This document shows positions 6,680-14,029 of a stretch of DNA of 26,666 nt, one piece after another. Origin of the DNA: Ruminococcaceae bacterium UBA794 (lineage in GTDB: Bacteria; Bacillota; Clostridia; Oscillospirales; Ruminococcaceae); the NCBI GenBank assembly GCA_002304735.1, contig DBIU01000092.1, forward strand, positions 1 to 26,666, given 5' to 3'. Each line of letters opens with the position of its first letter. The first letter of the stretch is position 1. Below the pieces are notes generated by a model. That model was given only the letters and a program-made list of their open reading frames with translations. It was not told the origin of the DNA and did not search any database. The position numbers and the translations under genes are program-made.

Positions 6680-6762
6680 GTTGAGGAATTTACCCAACGA
6701 TTCTTCAACCACTAACCGAACGCCGATTCGCGGCGCGAGGTCATGTTGAGAGCAATCTCAAC
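6680..6762 (+). promoter_or_regulatory. Three hairpins in the rpsJ-rplC spacer
   Basis: The 142-nt spacer carries three stems: 6680-6689/6700-6709 (10 bp, one wobble), 6721-6725/6731-6735 (5 bp, GC only) and 6745-6751/6756-6762 (GTTGAGA-GCAA-TCTCAAC, 7 bp with a GCAA tetraloop). The last ends 11 nt before the AAGGAGG of rplC. There is no T-run, so they are not terminators; a role in translation control or mRNA processing is possible. Confidence 0.5.
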
Positions 6763-6788
6763 CAATAACCAAGAAGGAGGAACAGCTG

Positions 6789-7421
6789 ATGAAAAAGGCA
6801 ATCATCGGCAAGAAGGTCGGCATGACGCAGGTCTTCGACGAGGCAGGAAAGGTTGTACCCGTTACCGTTATCGAGGCGGGTCCCTGCGTAGTAGTACAGA
6901 AGAAAACAACCGAAAACGACGGCTATGACGCCGTTCAGCTCGGCTTTGGCGACGTTTCCGCAAAGCACGTCAACAAGCCTGAGCAGGGTCACTTCAAGAA
7001 AAACGACGTGGCTTTCAAGAAAACCCTTAAGGAGTTCCGCCTTGACGATACTTCCGCTCTTAATACGGGCGACATCGTAAAGGCAGACGTTTTTGCGGAG
7101 GGCGACGTTATCGACGTTGTCGGCACAAGCAAGGGTAAGGGTTTCACAGGCGCTATCAAGCGTCACAACCAGCACAGACTCAAGGAAACGCACGGTTCCG
7201 GTCCTGTTGCAAGACAGGCAGGCTCTATGGGCGCTTGCTCGTCGCCTTCGAGAATTTTCAAGGGCAAGGGTATGGCAGGTCATATGGGCGCGGAGAGAGT
7301 TACCGTTCAGAACCTTGTTGTCGTTAAGGTTGACGTTGAGAACAATCTCATCGCAGTTAAGGGCGCAGTTCCCGGTCCTAAGGGCGGAGTTGTTACCATC
7401 TGCGACGCGGTTAAGGCTTAA
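6789..7421 (+). CDS. rplC: 50S ribosomal protein L3
   Basis: A 210-residue early 23S-binding protein whose extension reaches the peptidyl transferase centre. MKKAIIGKKVGMTQVFDEAG at the N-terminus and the GSMGACSSPSRIFKGKGMAG loop (near residues 142-161) are diagnostic; the latter contains the glutamine-methylation region of the family. AAGGAGG lies 8 nt before the ATG. It follows rpsJ after a structured 142-nt spacer and precedes rplD by 21 nt. Confidence 0.97.
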   Translation: MKKAIIGKKVGMTQVFDEAGKVVPVTVIEAGPCVVVQKKTTENDGYDAVQLGFGDVSAKHVNKPEQGHFKKNDVAFKKTLKEFRLDDTSALNTGDIVKADVFAEGDVIDVVGTSKGKGFTGAIKRHNQHRLKETHGSGPVARQAGSMGACSSPSRIFKGKGMAGHMGAERVTVQNLVVVKVDVENNLIAVKGAVPGPKGGVVTICDAVKA

Positions 7422-7442
7422 AAGTAAGGAGGACGATACGAT

Positions 7443-8066
7443 ATGTCAAAGATTAACGTAGTTGATATGGCGGGTAAAGTCGTTTCCGAGCTGGAGCTTA
7501 ACGACGCGGTTTTCGGCATTACACCGAATGAAACCGCTATGCACACCGCGGTTGTGAACTATCTCGCAAATCAGCGTCAGGGCACTCAGTCCACTCTTAC
7601 CAGAACAGAGGTAAGCGGCGGCGGAAAGAAGCCCTATCGTCAGAAGGGCACGGGTAATGCCCGTCAGGGTTCGACAAGAGCTCCGCAGTGGAGACACGGC
7701 GGTATCGCGCTCGGTCCGAAGCCCCGTTCATACAGATTTGTTATGAACAAGAAGGTAAAGAGATTGGCTATTTTGTCCGCTCTTTCCTCTAAGGTCATCG
7801 GCAACGAGATGATTGTCGTTGACGCAATCAAAACGGACGAATACAAGACCAAGACTATGGTCAATATGCTTAACGCGGTCGGCGCTCAGGGCAAGACCCT
7901 CATCGTTCTCGACTCCGCAGACAGCAAGGTTATTAAGTCCGCTTCCAACATTGAAAAGGTTAAGACGGCGCAGGTTAACTCCCTCAACGTTTACGATATC
8001 CTGAACTGCGACAAGTTCGTTATCGTAAAGGGCGCTGTTGAAAAGCTCGAGGAGGTGTACGCATAA
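7443..8066 (+). CDS. rplD: 50S ribosomal protein L4
   Basis: A 207-residue protein whose loop lines the peptide exit tunnel; in gamma-proteobacteria L4 also represses its own operon. The basic tunnel loop is seen as GTGNARQGSTRAPQWRHGG (about 75-93). AGGAGG precedes the ATG. The stop codon overlaps the rplW start by 1 nt (TAATG), so the two genes are translationally coupled. Confidence 0.97.
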   Translation: MSKINVVDMAGKVVSELELNDAVFGITPNETAMHTAVVNYLANQRQGTQSTLTRTEVSGGGKKPYRQKGTGNARQGSTRAPQWRHGGIALGPKPRSYRFVMNKKVKRLAILSALSSKVIGNEMIVVDAIKTDEYKTKTMVNMLNAVGAQGKTLIVLDSADSKVIKSASNIEKVKTAQVNSLNVYDILNCDKFVIVKGAVEKLEEVYA

Positions 8067-8365
8067 TGGAAAAGGTTGCACAGGATATCATCATCAAGCC
8101 CATTATCACCGAACACAGCACCGAATGCCTTCAGAACGGCAAGTACACTTTCAAGGTTGCTAAAAACGCAAACAAAATCGAAATCGCCAAGGCTGTCGAG
8201 GCTCTTTTCAAGGGCGTTAAGGTTGCTAAGGTCAACACGATAAGCGTTCGCGGAAGAAAGAAGAGAATGGGCAGAAACGAGGGTTACACCTCCGATTGGA
8301 AGAAGGCAATCGTTACGATTACCAAGGATTCCAAGACCATTGAGTTCTTCGACGGTATGATTTGA
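8066..8365 (+). CDS. rplW: 50S ribosomal protein L23
   Basis: A 99-residue protein at the tunnel exit, docking site for trigger factor and the signal recognition particle. Its features are IIKPIITEHSTE at the N-terminus, the KYTFKVAKNANKIEIAKAVE segment, then VNTISVRGRKKRMGRNEGYT, the basic loop. Its ribosome binding site (GAGGTG) lies inside the end of rplD. Confidence 0.96.
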   Translation: MEKVAQDIIIKPIITEHSTECLQNGKYTFKVAKNANKIEIAKAVEALFKGVKVAKVNTISVRGRKKRMGRNEGYTSDWKKAIVTITKDSKTIEFFDGMI

Positions 8366-8382
8366 GTAAGGAGTGAAACGAA

Positions 8383-9216
8383 ATGGCTATCAAAGTTTAC
8401 AAGCCTGTCAATAACAGCCGCAGAGGTATGACTGTTACCGATTACAGCGGGCTGTCCAAGGTCGCTCCCGAAAAATCGCTTCTGGAGCCTGTTAAAAAGA
8501 CCGCAGGCAGAAACAGCTACGGCAGAATTACCGTTCGTCACATCGGCGGCGGCAACAGAAAAAAATACCGCGTTATCGATTTCAAGAGAGATAAGCGCGG
8601 AATGAACGCGACGGTTCTTACCCTTGAGTACGACCCCAACCGTTCTGCATTTATCGCTCTCGTTCAGTACGAGGACAATGAAAAGAGATATATTCTCGCT
8701 CCCGACGGACTTAAGGTTGGCGATAACGTAAGAGCGGGCGCTGACGCGGATATCAAGCCCGGAAACGCGCTTCCGCTCGAGGCAATCCCCGTTGGTACGG
8801 TTATCCACAACATCGAGCTTCACCCCGGCAAGGGCGGTCAGATGGTTCGCTCTGCGGGCAATATGGCTCAGCTTATGGCTAAGGAGAACGGCTACGCTCT
8901 TCTCAGACTGCCCAGCGGCGAGCTGAGAAACGTTCAGGCTTCCTGCTACGCTTCTATCGGTACGGTTTCCAACCTCGACCACGAGAACGTAAACCGCGGT
9001 AAGGCAGGTAAGACCCGTCACCTCGGTATCAGACCCACAGTCCGCGGTTCTGTTATGAACCCGAACGACCACCCGCACGGCGGTGGTGAGGGTAAGTCCC
9101 CCGTTGGACGTCCCGGACCTGTTACACCGTGGGGCAAGCCCGCTCTCGGCTACAAGACTCGTTCGCTTAAGAAGGCGTCCGATAAGTTCATCGTAAGAAG
9201 AAGAAACGGTAAATAA
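8383..9216 (+). CDS. rplB: 50S ribosomal protein L2
   Basis: A 277-residue universally conserved protein needed for subunit joining and peptidyl transferase assembly. The N-terminal SRRGMTVTDYSGLSK, the central GTVIHNIELHPGKGGQMVRS and the C-terminal NDHPHGGGEGKSPVGRPGP with the conserved histidine are all intact. AAGGAG precedes the ATG. The stop is only 4 nt from the left end of the MITE-like element, so the coding sequence is not disturbed. Confidence 0.98.
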   Translation: MAIKVYKPVNNSRRGMTVTDYSGLSKVAPEKSLLEPVKKTAGRNSYGRITVRHIGGGNRKKYRVIDFKRDKRGMNATVLTLEYDPNRSAFIALVQYEDNEKRYILAPDGLKVGDNVRAGADADIKPGNALPLEAIPVGTVIHNIELHPGKGGQMVRSAGNMAQLMAKENGYALLRLPSGELRNVQASCYASIGTVSNLDHENVNRGKAGKTRHLGIRPTVRGSVMNPNDHPHGGGEGKSPVGRPGPVTPWGKPALGYKTRSLKKASDKFIVRRRNGK

Positions 9217-9220
9217 TATT

Positions 9221-9395
9221 GAGGTAAAGCCGTACAATTACCGGCTGCGCCTTTGTCATTCACTCGCTTGCGTCTTTTCCGTAATCTTGCACAAATTTCG
9301 CTTGAAAGGCACAAAGCCTTCCTGCGCTCAATTTGCACAATCTTACGAAAAATCTGCCGCGCGATTGAACGACAATAATTATACGGCATTACCTC
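9221..9395. mobile_element. MITE-like element with 20-bp terminal inverted repeats
   Basis: The left end 9221-9240 (GAGGTAAAGCCGTACAATTA) and the reverse complement of the right end 9376-9395 agree at 18 of 20 positions. The 175-bp interior is non-coding. It has a central stem AAGGC (9306-9310) with GCCTT (9316-9320) and two direct copies of TTGCACAA (9287-9294 and 9333-9340), so it can fold on itself in RNA. No clear target-site duplication is seen at the borders. Size, terminal repeats and lack of a gene fit a miniature inverted-repeat transposable element moved in trans, but no transposase is present in the window. Confidence 0.7.
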
Positions 9396-9417
9396 AGAGA
9401 AAAACTTGACAGTTGCT

Positions 9418-9470
9418 GTTAATAAGAACGGCGCGGCGGTTTCCGCGAAAAAAAGTCGCCGTTCATTAAC
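9418..9470 (+). promoter_or_regulatory. Long hairpin upstream of rpsS
   Basis: GTTAAT (9418-9423) pairs with ATTAAC (9465-9470) and AACGGCG (9427-9433) pairs with CGCCGTT (9457-9463), separated by a small asymmetric bulge. An inner stem CGCGG/CCGCG is also possible. It lies between the MITE-like element and the rpsS ribosome binding site. No T-run follows, so it is not an obvious terminator. Confidence 0.5.
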
Positions 9471-9498
9471 TTGCAGCTTAACTTGAAAGGAATTTATA

Positions 9499-9777
9499 AT
9501 GGGAAGAAGCATTAAGAAGGGGCCTTACGTTCAGGAAGCTCTTATGAAGAGAGTTCTCGATATGAACGAAAAGGGCGAGAAGAAGGTTCTTAAGACCTGG
9601 AGCCGCTCCTCGACGATTTTCCCCGATTTCGTAGGTCACACGTTTGCTGTTCACGACGGCAGAAAGCACGTTCCGGTATATGTTACCGAGGATATGGTAG
9701 GACACAAGCTCGGCGAGTTTGCTCCCACGAGAACCTTTAAGGGTCACGCGGGAAGCAAAACCACGGGTAAGAAGTAA
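9499..9777 (+). CDS. rpsS: 30S ribosomal protein S19
   Basis: A 92-residue protein of the 30S head, partner of S13. MGRSIKKGPYVQEALMKRV, RSSTIFPDFVGHTFAVHDGR and HKLGEFAPTRTFKGH are diagnostic. GAAAGGA precedes the ATG. It is separated from rplB by 282 nt, unusually far for this gene pair, because of the MITE-like element and a hairpin. Confidence 0.97.
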   Translation: MGRSIKKGPYVQEALMKRVLDMNEKGEKKVLKTWSRSSTIFPDFVGHTFAVHDGRKHVPVYVTEDMVGHKLGEFAPTRTFKGHAGSKTTGKK

Positions 9778-9789
9778 GGAGGGGAGAAT

Positions 9790-10125
9790 ATGGAAGCCAG
9801 AGCAGAACTCAGACAGGTACGTATCTCTCCGCGCAAGGTTGGAATCGTGCTCGATTTAATCCGCAACAAGCCCGTAGAAACGGCTATGGCTATTCTCAAG
9901 AATACGCCCAAGTCCGCTTGCGAGCCGCTTGCAAAGCTGCTTAAGTCCGCTGTTGCAAACGCTGAAAACAATCACAATATGGATACTTCAAGACTTTACG
10001 TTTCTCAGTGCTATGTTGGCGCGGGTATTACGCTGAAGCGTATCAGACCCAAGGACCACGGCAGAGCGCACAGAATTTTGAAGAGAACGTCCAACATCAC
10101 GCTGGTTGTTAAAGAAGCTGAATAA
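9790..10125 (+). CDS. rplV: 50S ribosomal protein L22
   Basis: A 111-residue protein whose hairpin lines the exit tunnel next to L4; macrolide resistance changes map to it in other bacteria. ARAELRQVRISPRKVGIVLD at the N-terminus and the basic GITLKRIRPKDHGRAHRILK loop are typical. AAGGAGGGG lies 6 nt before the ATG. It is 12 nt after rpsS and 14 nt before rpsC. Confidence 0.97.
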   Translation: MEARAELRQVRISPRKVGIVLDLIRNKPVETAMAILKNTPKSACEPLAKLLKSAVANAENNHNMDTSRLYVSQCYVGAGITLKRIRPKDHGRAHRILKRTSNITLVVKEAE

Positions 10126-10139
10126 GGAGGAGAATTACA

Positions 10140-10970
10140 ATGGGACAGAAGGTTAATCCGCACGGTCTTCGCGTGGGTGTAATCAAGGATTGGGATTCTC
10201 GCTGGTTCGCGGGCAAAGCAACCTTCGGTGATACACTTGTCGAGGATTACAAAATCCGTGACTACCTGATGAACAAGAGAATGTTCAGCAAGGTATCCGG
10301 CGAAAAGACCGGCCAGCTGCTCTCCAGAGCCGTTGGTATCGCAGACATTCAGATTGAGCGCACAGGCGCTGACAAAATCAAAATCTACATTCACGCCGAC
10401 AAGGTGGGAATGCTTATAGGACCCAAGGGCGCGGAGATTGAAAAAATCCGCGGCGAGGTTGAAAAGCTTATCGGAAAGACGGTTTCTATCGATATCGTTG
10501 AAATCAAGAACCCCGACCTCAACGCTCAGCTCGTTGCAGACAGCATCGCTCAGCAGCTCGAAGGACGCGTTTCCTTCAGACGCGCTATGAAGCAGGCTAT
10601 CGGCAGAACGATGAAGAGCGGCGCTAAGGGTATCAAGACCATGGTTAGCGGTCGTCTGGGCGGCGCGGAAATCGCTCGCTCCGAGAGCTACCACGAGGGT
10701 ACTATTCCGCTTCAGACTCTTCGCGCTGACATCGAATACGGCGTTGCAAGAGCAAACACCACTTACGGCGTAATCGGCGTTAAGGTTTGGATTTACAACG
10801 GCGAAGTTCTTAAGGGCGAAATCCCCGCGAACAAGCCCGCTCGCAGCGACAGAAACGAGCGCGGCGACAGACGCCGTAACGACAGAGCAAACGGCGCGGG
10901 CAGAAACGGCGACCGTCGTCCTCCCCGTAAGCCCAGAACAGAAGCAAAAAAAGAAGGGGGTAACGAATAA
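10140..10970 (+). CDS. rpsC: 30S ribosomal protein S3 with basic C-terminal tail
   Basis: A 276-residue protein at the mRNA entry site, part of the 30S helicase. MGQKVNPHGLRVGVIKDWDS, the KH-type region with LIGPKGAEIEKI (about 96-107) and RADIEYGVARANTTYGVIGV are diagnostic. Bacillus S3 is near 218 residues; here the last 48 (about 229-276) form a low-complexity Arg/Asp/Asn-rich tail that is probably disordered and may touch RNA. AGGAGG precedes the start. The stop overlaps the rplP start by 1 nt. Confidence 0.97.
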   Translation: MGQKVNPHGLRVGVIKDWDSRWFAGKATFGDTLVEDYKIRDYLMNKRMFSKVSGEKTGQLLSRAVGIADIQIERTGADKIKIYIHADKVGMLIGPKGAEIEKIRGEVEKLIGKTVSIDIVEIKNPDLNAQLVADSIAQQLEGRVSFRRAMKQAIGRTMKSGAKGIKTMVSGRLGGAEIARSESYHEGTIPLQTLRADIEYGVARANTTYGVIGVKVWIYNGEVLKGEIPANKPARSDRNERGDRRRNDRANGAGRNGDRRPPRKPRTEAKKEGGNE

Positions 10971-11392
10971 TGCTGCTTCCTAAGAGAGTAAAGTACAGAA
11001 GAGTGCAGAGAGGTCGCCGTAAGGGCGTTGCTACAAGAGGCAACAAGGTTACGAACGGCGAGTATGGTCTTCAGGCGCTCGAAGCTGCTTGGATTAAGTC
11101 CAACCAGATTGAGGCAGCCCGTATCGCAATGACGCGTTATATCAAGCGCGGCGGTCAGGTTTGGATTAAGATTTTCCCCGATAAGCCCGTTACGACAAAG
11201 CCGCTCGGCACTCGTATGGGTTCGGGAAAGGGTTCGCCCGAATATTGGGTTTCCGTTGTAAAGCCCGGCAGAGTTATGTTTGAAATCGCCGGCGTTCCCG
11301 AGGAAACCGCCAAGGAAGCTATGCGTCTTGCGATGCACAAGCTCCCTATCAAGTGCAAGTTTGTTAAAAAGGAAGACGGAGGTGAGCTTTAA
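10970..11392 (+). CDS. rplP: 50S ribosomal protein L16
   Basis: A 140-residue protein near the A-site tRNA elbow. MLLPKRVKYRRVQRGRRKG and KPLGTRMGSGKGSPEYWVSV (the loop that approaches the peptidyl transferase centre) are canonical. Its ribosome binding site (AAGGGGG) is inside the end of rpsC, and its stop overlaps the rpmC start by 1 nt, so rpsC-rplP-rpmC are coupled. Confidence 0.98.
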   Translation: MLLPKRVKYRRVQRGRRKGVATRGNKVTNGEYGLQALEAAWIKSNQIEAARIAMTRYIKRGGQVWIKIFPDKPVTTKPLGTRMGSGKGSPEYWVSVVKPGRVMFEIAGVPEETAKEAMRLAMHKLPIKCKFVKKEDGGEL

Positions 11393-11592
11393 TGAAGGCT
11401 TCGGAAATTAAATATCTTTCGGAAAAAGAGCTTGAAACTAAGCTCGCCGAGCTTAAACAGGAGCTGTTCAACCTGCGCTTCCAGCTCGCCGTAAACCAGC
11501 TTGACAACCCCACCAGAATAAAGGCTGTCAAGAAGGACATCGCTCGCATCAAGACCGTTCAGCGCGAACGCGAGCTTACGGCTCAGAATTAA
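11392..11592 (+). CDS. rpmC: 50S ribosomal protein L29
   Basis: A 66-residue two-helix protein near the tunnel exit. MKASEIKYLSEKELETKLAE and LKQELFNLRFQLAVNQLDNP followed by KKDIARIKT are the family pattern. The ATG overlaps the rplP stop; the ribosome binding site is GGAGGTG within rplP. Confidence 0.96.
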   Translation: MKASEIKYLSEKELETKLAELKQELFNLRFQLAVNQLDNPTRIKAVKKDIARIKTVQRERELTAQN

Positions 11593-11614
11593 GGAAGGAG
11601 GATAAGAACTAAAA

Positions 11615-11869
11615 ATGGAAAGAAATCTTAGAAAAACAAGAGTAGGCAAAGTCGTAAGCGATAAGATGGATAAGACAATCGTTGTCGCTATCGAGGATAA
11701 TGTTCGTCATCCTCTTTACAAGAAAATCGTAAAGCGCACTATCAAGCTCAAGGCTCACGATGAGGAGAACACCTGCAAGATAGGCGACAGAGTTGAAATT
11801 ATGGAAACAAGACCCCTTTCAAAGGATAAGAGATGGCGCCTTGTTAACGTAATCGAGCGCGCTAAGTAA
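11615..11869 (+). CDS. rpsQ: 30S ribosomal protein S17
   Basis: An 84-residue OB-fold protein that binds 16S rRNA early in assembly. RKTRVGKVVSDKMDKTIVVA, HPLYKKIVKRT and DRVEIMETRPLSKDKRWRLV are diagnostic. AAGGAGG lies 13 nt upstream of the ATG, slightly long. It is the last gene of the classical S10 block. Confidence 0.97.
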   Translation: MERNLRKTRVGKVVSDKMDKTIVVAIEDNVRHPLYKKIVKRTIKLKAHDEENTCKIGDRVEIMETRPLSKDKRWRLVNVIERAK

Positions 11870-11916
11870 TTTCTTATTTTTCGTCGGAATCTTCCGACAG
11901 GGAAGGAGTATAAGCC

Positions 11917-12285
11917 ATGATACAAATGCAGACATTGCTCAAGGTTGCCGACAACACAGGCGCCAAGGAGCTTATGTGTATCAGAGTGCTGGGCGGAACC
12001 CGCAGAAGATACGCAAATATCGGCGACGTTATCGTAGCTTCCGTTAAAAAAGCTACACCCGGCGGCGTTGTTAAAAAAGGCGACGTTGTAAAGTGCGTTG
12101 TAGTTCGCTCGGCAAAGGGTCTGAGACGCGACGACGGCACATATATCCGCTTTGACGAAAACGCGGCGGTTATCATCAAGGAGGACAAAAATCCGAAGGG
12201 AACTCGTATTTTTGGGCCGGTTGCAAGAGAGCTGAGAGATAAGGATTATATGAAAATCCTTTCCCTTGCTCCCGAAGTTCTTTAA
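11917..12285 (+). CDS. rplN: 50S ribosomal protein L14
   Basis: A 122-residue protein at the subunit interface, also the binding site of the silencing factor RsfS. MIQMQTLLKVADNTGAKELM and the central VVRSAKGLRRDDGTYIRFDE are canonical, as is the C-terminal GTRIFGPVARELRDKDYMKI. AAGGAG precedes the ATG. The 47-nt spacer before it holds a 6-bp hairpin, 11883-11888/11893-11898. Confidence 0.98.
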   Translation: MIQMQTLLKVADNTGAKELMCIRVLGGTRRRYANIGDVIVASVKKATPGGVVKKGDVVKCVVVRSAKGLRRDDGTYIRFDENAAVIIKEDKNPKGTRIFGPVARELRDKDYMKILSLAPEVL

Positions 12286-12300
12286 TGGAGGTGCCGCGGT

Positions 12301-12642
12301 ATGAATATTAAAGTCGGCGACACGGTCGCTCTTATGACGGGCGACAGCAAGGATAAGTACACTAACGGTCAGAACGGCAAGAGAAAGACCGGAAAGGTTC
12401 TGACTGTTTCCCCCAAGGAGGGCAAGGTAATCGTTGAGGGTATCAATATGGTTACCAAGCACGTTAAGCCCAAGCAGCAGGGTCAGCTCGGCGGCAGAGT
12501 TCAGGCTGAAAGCCCGATTTATGCCTGCAAGGTTATGCCTGTTTGCCCTAAGTGCGACAAGCCTACAAGAGTAGGTCACAAGATTGAGGACGGCAAGAAA
12601 ATCAGAGTCTGCAAGCACTGCGGAGCAGAGCTGAAGTATTGA
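12301..12642 (+). CDS. rplX: 50S ribosomal protein L24, zinc-binding type
   Basis: A 113-residue assembly-initiator protein near the tunnel exit. KVGDTVALMTGDSKDK is the KOW motif, with a short extra loop before GKRKTGKVLTV. The C-terminal part carries two CxxC pairs (C80-PK-C83 and C102-KH-C105), so it should bind zinc, unlike the cysteine-free Bacillus L24. A GGAGGTG site precedes the ATG. It follows rplN by 15 nt. Confidence 0.96.
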   Translation: MNIKVGDTVALMTGDSKDKYTNGQNGKRKTGKVLTVSPKEGKVIVEGINMVTKHVKPKQQGQLGGRVQAESPIYACKVMPVCPKCDKPTRVGHKIEDGKKIRVCKHCGAELKY

Positions 12643-12654
12643 TTGCCCAGAGGT

Positions 12655-12698
12655 CGGGTATAAGCAGCGCAAAAGTTCGCTTCACGCGCTAAAACCCG
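12655..12698 (+). promoter_or_regulatory. Two-tier hairpin in the rplX-rplE spacer
   Basis: CGGGT (12655-12659) pairs with ACCCG (12694-12698), and inside it AGCGC (12666-12670) pairs with GCGCT (12686-12690). The structure ends 8 nt before the rplE ribosome binding site. L5/S8-type translation control acts near this gene in Escherichia coli, but there is no direct evidence for that here. Confidence 0.4.
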
Positions 12699-12719
12699 GC
12701 TTAAACGGAGGAAAAAACT

Positions 12720-13259
12720 ATGGCAAGAATGAAACAATTCTATAAGGAAACCGTAGCTCCCGCGCTTTTCAAGAAGTTCGGCTATAAGTCTGTTATGCAG
12801 ACTCCGAAGCTTGACAAAATCGTTGTTAACGTAGGCTGCGGCGAGGCAAAGGAGAACGCGAAGATTATCGACAACGTTATGGCTGAGCTTGCGACCATTA
12901 CAGGTCAGAAGCCCGTTGCCTGCAAGTCCAAGAAGTCTGTCGCGAACTTCAAGTTAAGAGAAGGTCAGGTTATCGGCGTTAAGGTTACGCTCCGCGGAGA
13001 GATTATGTACGAGTTCCTCGACAGACTCTTCAACGTTGCGCTTCCTCGCGTACGCGATTTCAGAGGTATCAACCCCAACTCCTTCGACGGAAGAGGAAAC
13101 TACTCTTTCGGTCTTAAGGAACAGCTTATCTTCCCCGAAATCGAATATGATAAAATCGACGCTGTTCGCGGTATGGATATCAACTTCATCACAACCGCTA
13201 AAACCGACGAAGAAGCCAGAGAGCTGCTCACCCTGATGGGCGCTCCTTTCGAGAAGTAA
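12720..13259 (+). CDS. rplE: 50S ribosomal protein L5
   Basis: A 179-residue protein of the central protuberance that binds 5S rRNA and contacts P-site tRNA. The pattern LDKIVVNVGCGEAKENAKII, QKPVACKSKKSVANFKLREG and RGINPNSFDGRGNYSFGLKE is diagnostic. ACGGAGG lies 7 nt upstream of the ATG. It is 18 nt ahead of rpsZ. Confidence 0.97.
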   Translation: MARMKQFYKETVAPALFKKFGYKSVMQTPKLDKIVVNVGCGEAKENAKIIDNVMAELATITGQKPVACKSKKSVANFKLREGQVIGVKVTLRGEIMYEFLDRLFNVALPRVRDFRGINPNSFDGRGNYSFGLKEQLIFPEIEYDKIDAVRGMDINFITTAKTDEEARELLTLMGAPFEK

Positions 13260-13277
13260 TAAGGACGGAGGAAAGCT

Positions 13278-13463
13278 ATGGCTAAGATGTCACTCAAGCA
13301 GAAGCAGCTCAGAGAGCCGAAATTTTCGACTCGCGCTTACAACAGATGCAAGATTTGCGGCAGACCTCACGCGTATATGCGTAAGTTCGGCATTTGCAGA
13401 ATCTGCTTCAGAGAGCTTGCTTACAAGGGACAGATTCCCGGCGTGAAGAAGTCGAGCTGGTAA
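13278..13463 (+). CDS. rpsZ: 30S ribosomal protein S14, zinc-binding (type Z)
   Basis: A 61-residue short form of S14 with the zinc ribbon C24-x2-C27-x12-C40-x2-C43 (CKICGRPHAYMRKFGICRIC). Short zinc-binding S14 is the usual main copy in Firmicutes; a zinc-independent paralogue (rpsN) is often encoded elsewhere and Zur-regulated. It ends in GVKKSSW. ACGGAGG precedes the ATG. Confidence 0.97.
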   Translation: MAKMSLKQKQLREPKFSTRAYNRCKICGRPHAYMRKFGICRICFRELAYKGQIPGVKKSSW

Positions 13464-13488
13464 TCAATTCGCTTCTGCAAATTCCCTC

Positions 13489-13580
13489 GCCGGACGGGTT
13501 TTTCAGATGTCCGGCTCTGTATCGACAAGGCGCTTTATAGCGCGGATTATGCGAGTACGACGAACGGGCGCTCGGCGCCG
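13489..13580 (+). promoter_or_regulatory. Three hairpins in the rpsZ-rpsH spacer
   Basis: The 155-nt spacer holds GCCGGAC (13489-13495) with GTCCGGC (13509-13515), a 7-bp perfect stem; GCGCT with AGCGC around TTAT (13530-13543); and a short GC-rich self-complementary run around 13567-13580. No ORF and no T-run follow. It stands upstream of rpsH, the gene for S8, a known translational repressor of the spc operon in Escherichia coli; control here is only a possibility. Confidence 0.45.
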
Positions 13581-13618
13581 ATGGAATTCGTAACGGCTCA
13601 GCGTTAGGAGGTAAATGA

Positions 13619-14017
13619 ATGCAGATTACAGATACTATCGCGGATATGCTTACGAGAATTCGCAACGCCAATTCCGCAAAGCACCCCACTGTTGACGTTC
13701 CCGCTTCCAACCTTAAGAAGCAGATTGCACAGATTTTGCTTGACGAAGGCTACATCAAGTCCTTCAAGGTTGTTGACGACAACAAGCAGGGCGTTATCAA
13801 AATCACTCTTAAGTACACCGACAGCAAGGCGCAGGTTATCACCGGTCTTAGGAGAGTTTCCAAGCCCGGTCTTAGAATCTACTCCAACTGCAAGGATATG
13901 CCCAAGGTTATGAAGGGCCTCGGAATCGCTATCGTTTCCACTTCCAAGGGTATTATGACGGACAAAAAGGCTCGCGAAATGAATGTCGGCGGCGAAGTGC
14001 TGGCATTTGTATGGTAA
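13619..14017 (+). CDS. rpsH: 30S ribosomal protein S8
   Basis: A 132-residue 16S central-domain binder. MQITDTIADMLTRIRNANSA at the N-terminus and the C-terminal STSKGIMTDKKAREMNVGGE with a final AFVW are canonical. AGGAGG lies 7 nt upstream of the ATG. It follows a structured 155-nt spacer and is 12 nt from rplF. Confidence 0.98.
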   Translation: MQITDTIADMLTRIRNANSAKHPTVDVPASNLKKQIAQILLDEGYIKSFKVVDDNKQGVIKITLKYTDSKAQVITGLRRVSKPGLRIYSNCKDMPKVMKGLGIAIVSTSKGIMTDKKAREMNVGGEVLAFVW

Positions 14018-14029
14018 GGAGGAATAGTA

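Noticed and set aside
8284..9237. Minus-strand 317-codon frame opposite rplB
   Set aside because: Antisense to a universally conserved ribosomal gene; it has no recognisable protein motif and no ribosome binding site.
9406..9411. TTGACA as -35 of a second promoter before rpsS
   Set aside because: The base run 17 nt downstream (CGGCGC) does not resemble a -10 box, and no other spacing from 16 to 18 gives one.
11755..12672. Minus-strand 305-codon frame opposite rpsQ, rplN and rplX
   Set aside because: A by-product of codon bias in the ribosomal genes; it spans three real genes and has no family features.
13489..13515. Internal transcription terminator before rpsH
   Set aside because: A GC-rich 7-bp stem is present, but it is followed by TCTGTATC and not by a T-run; downstream genes are essential and have no own promoter.
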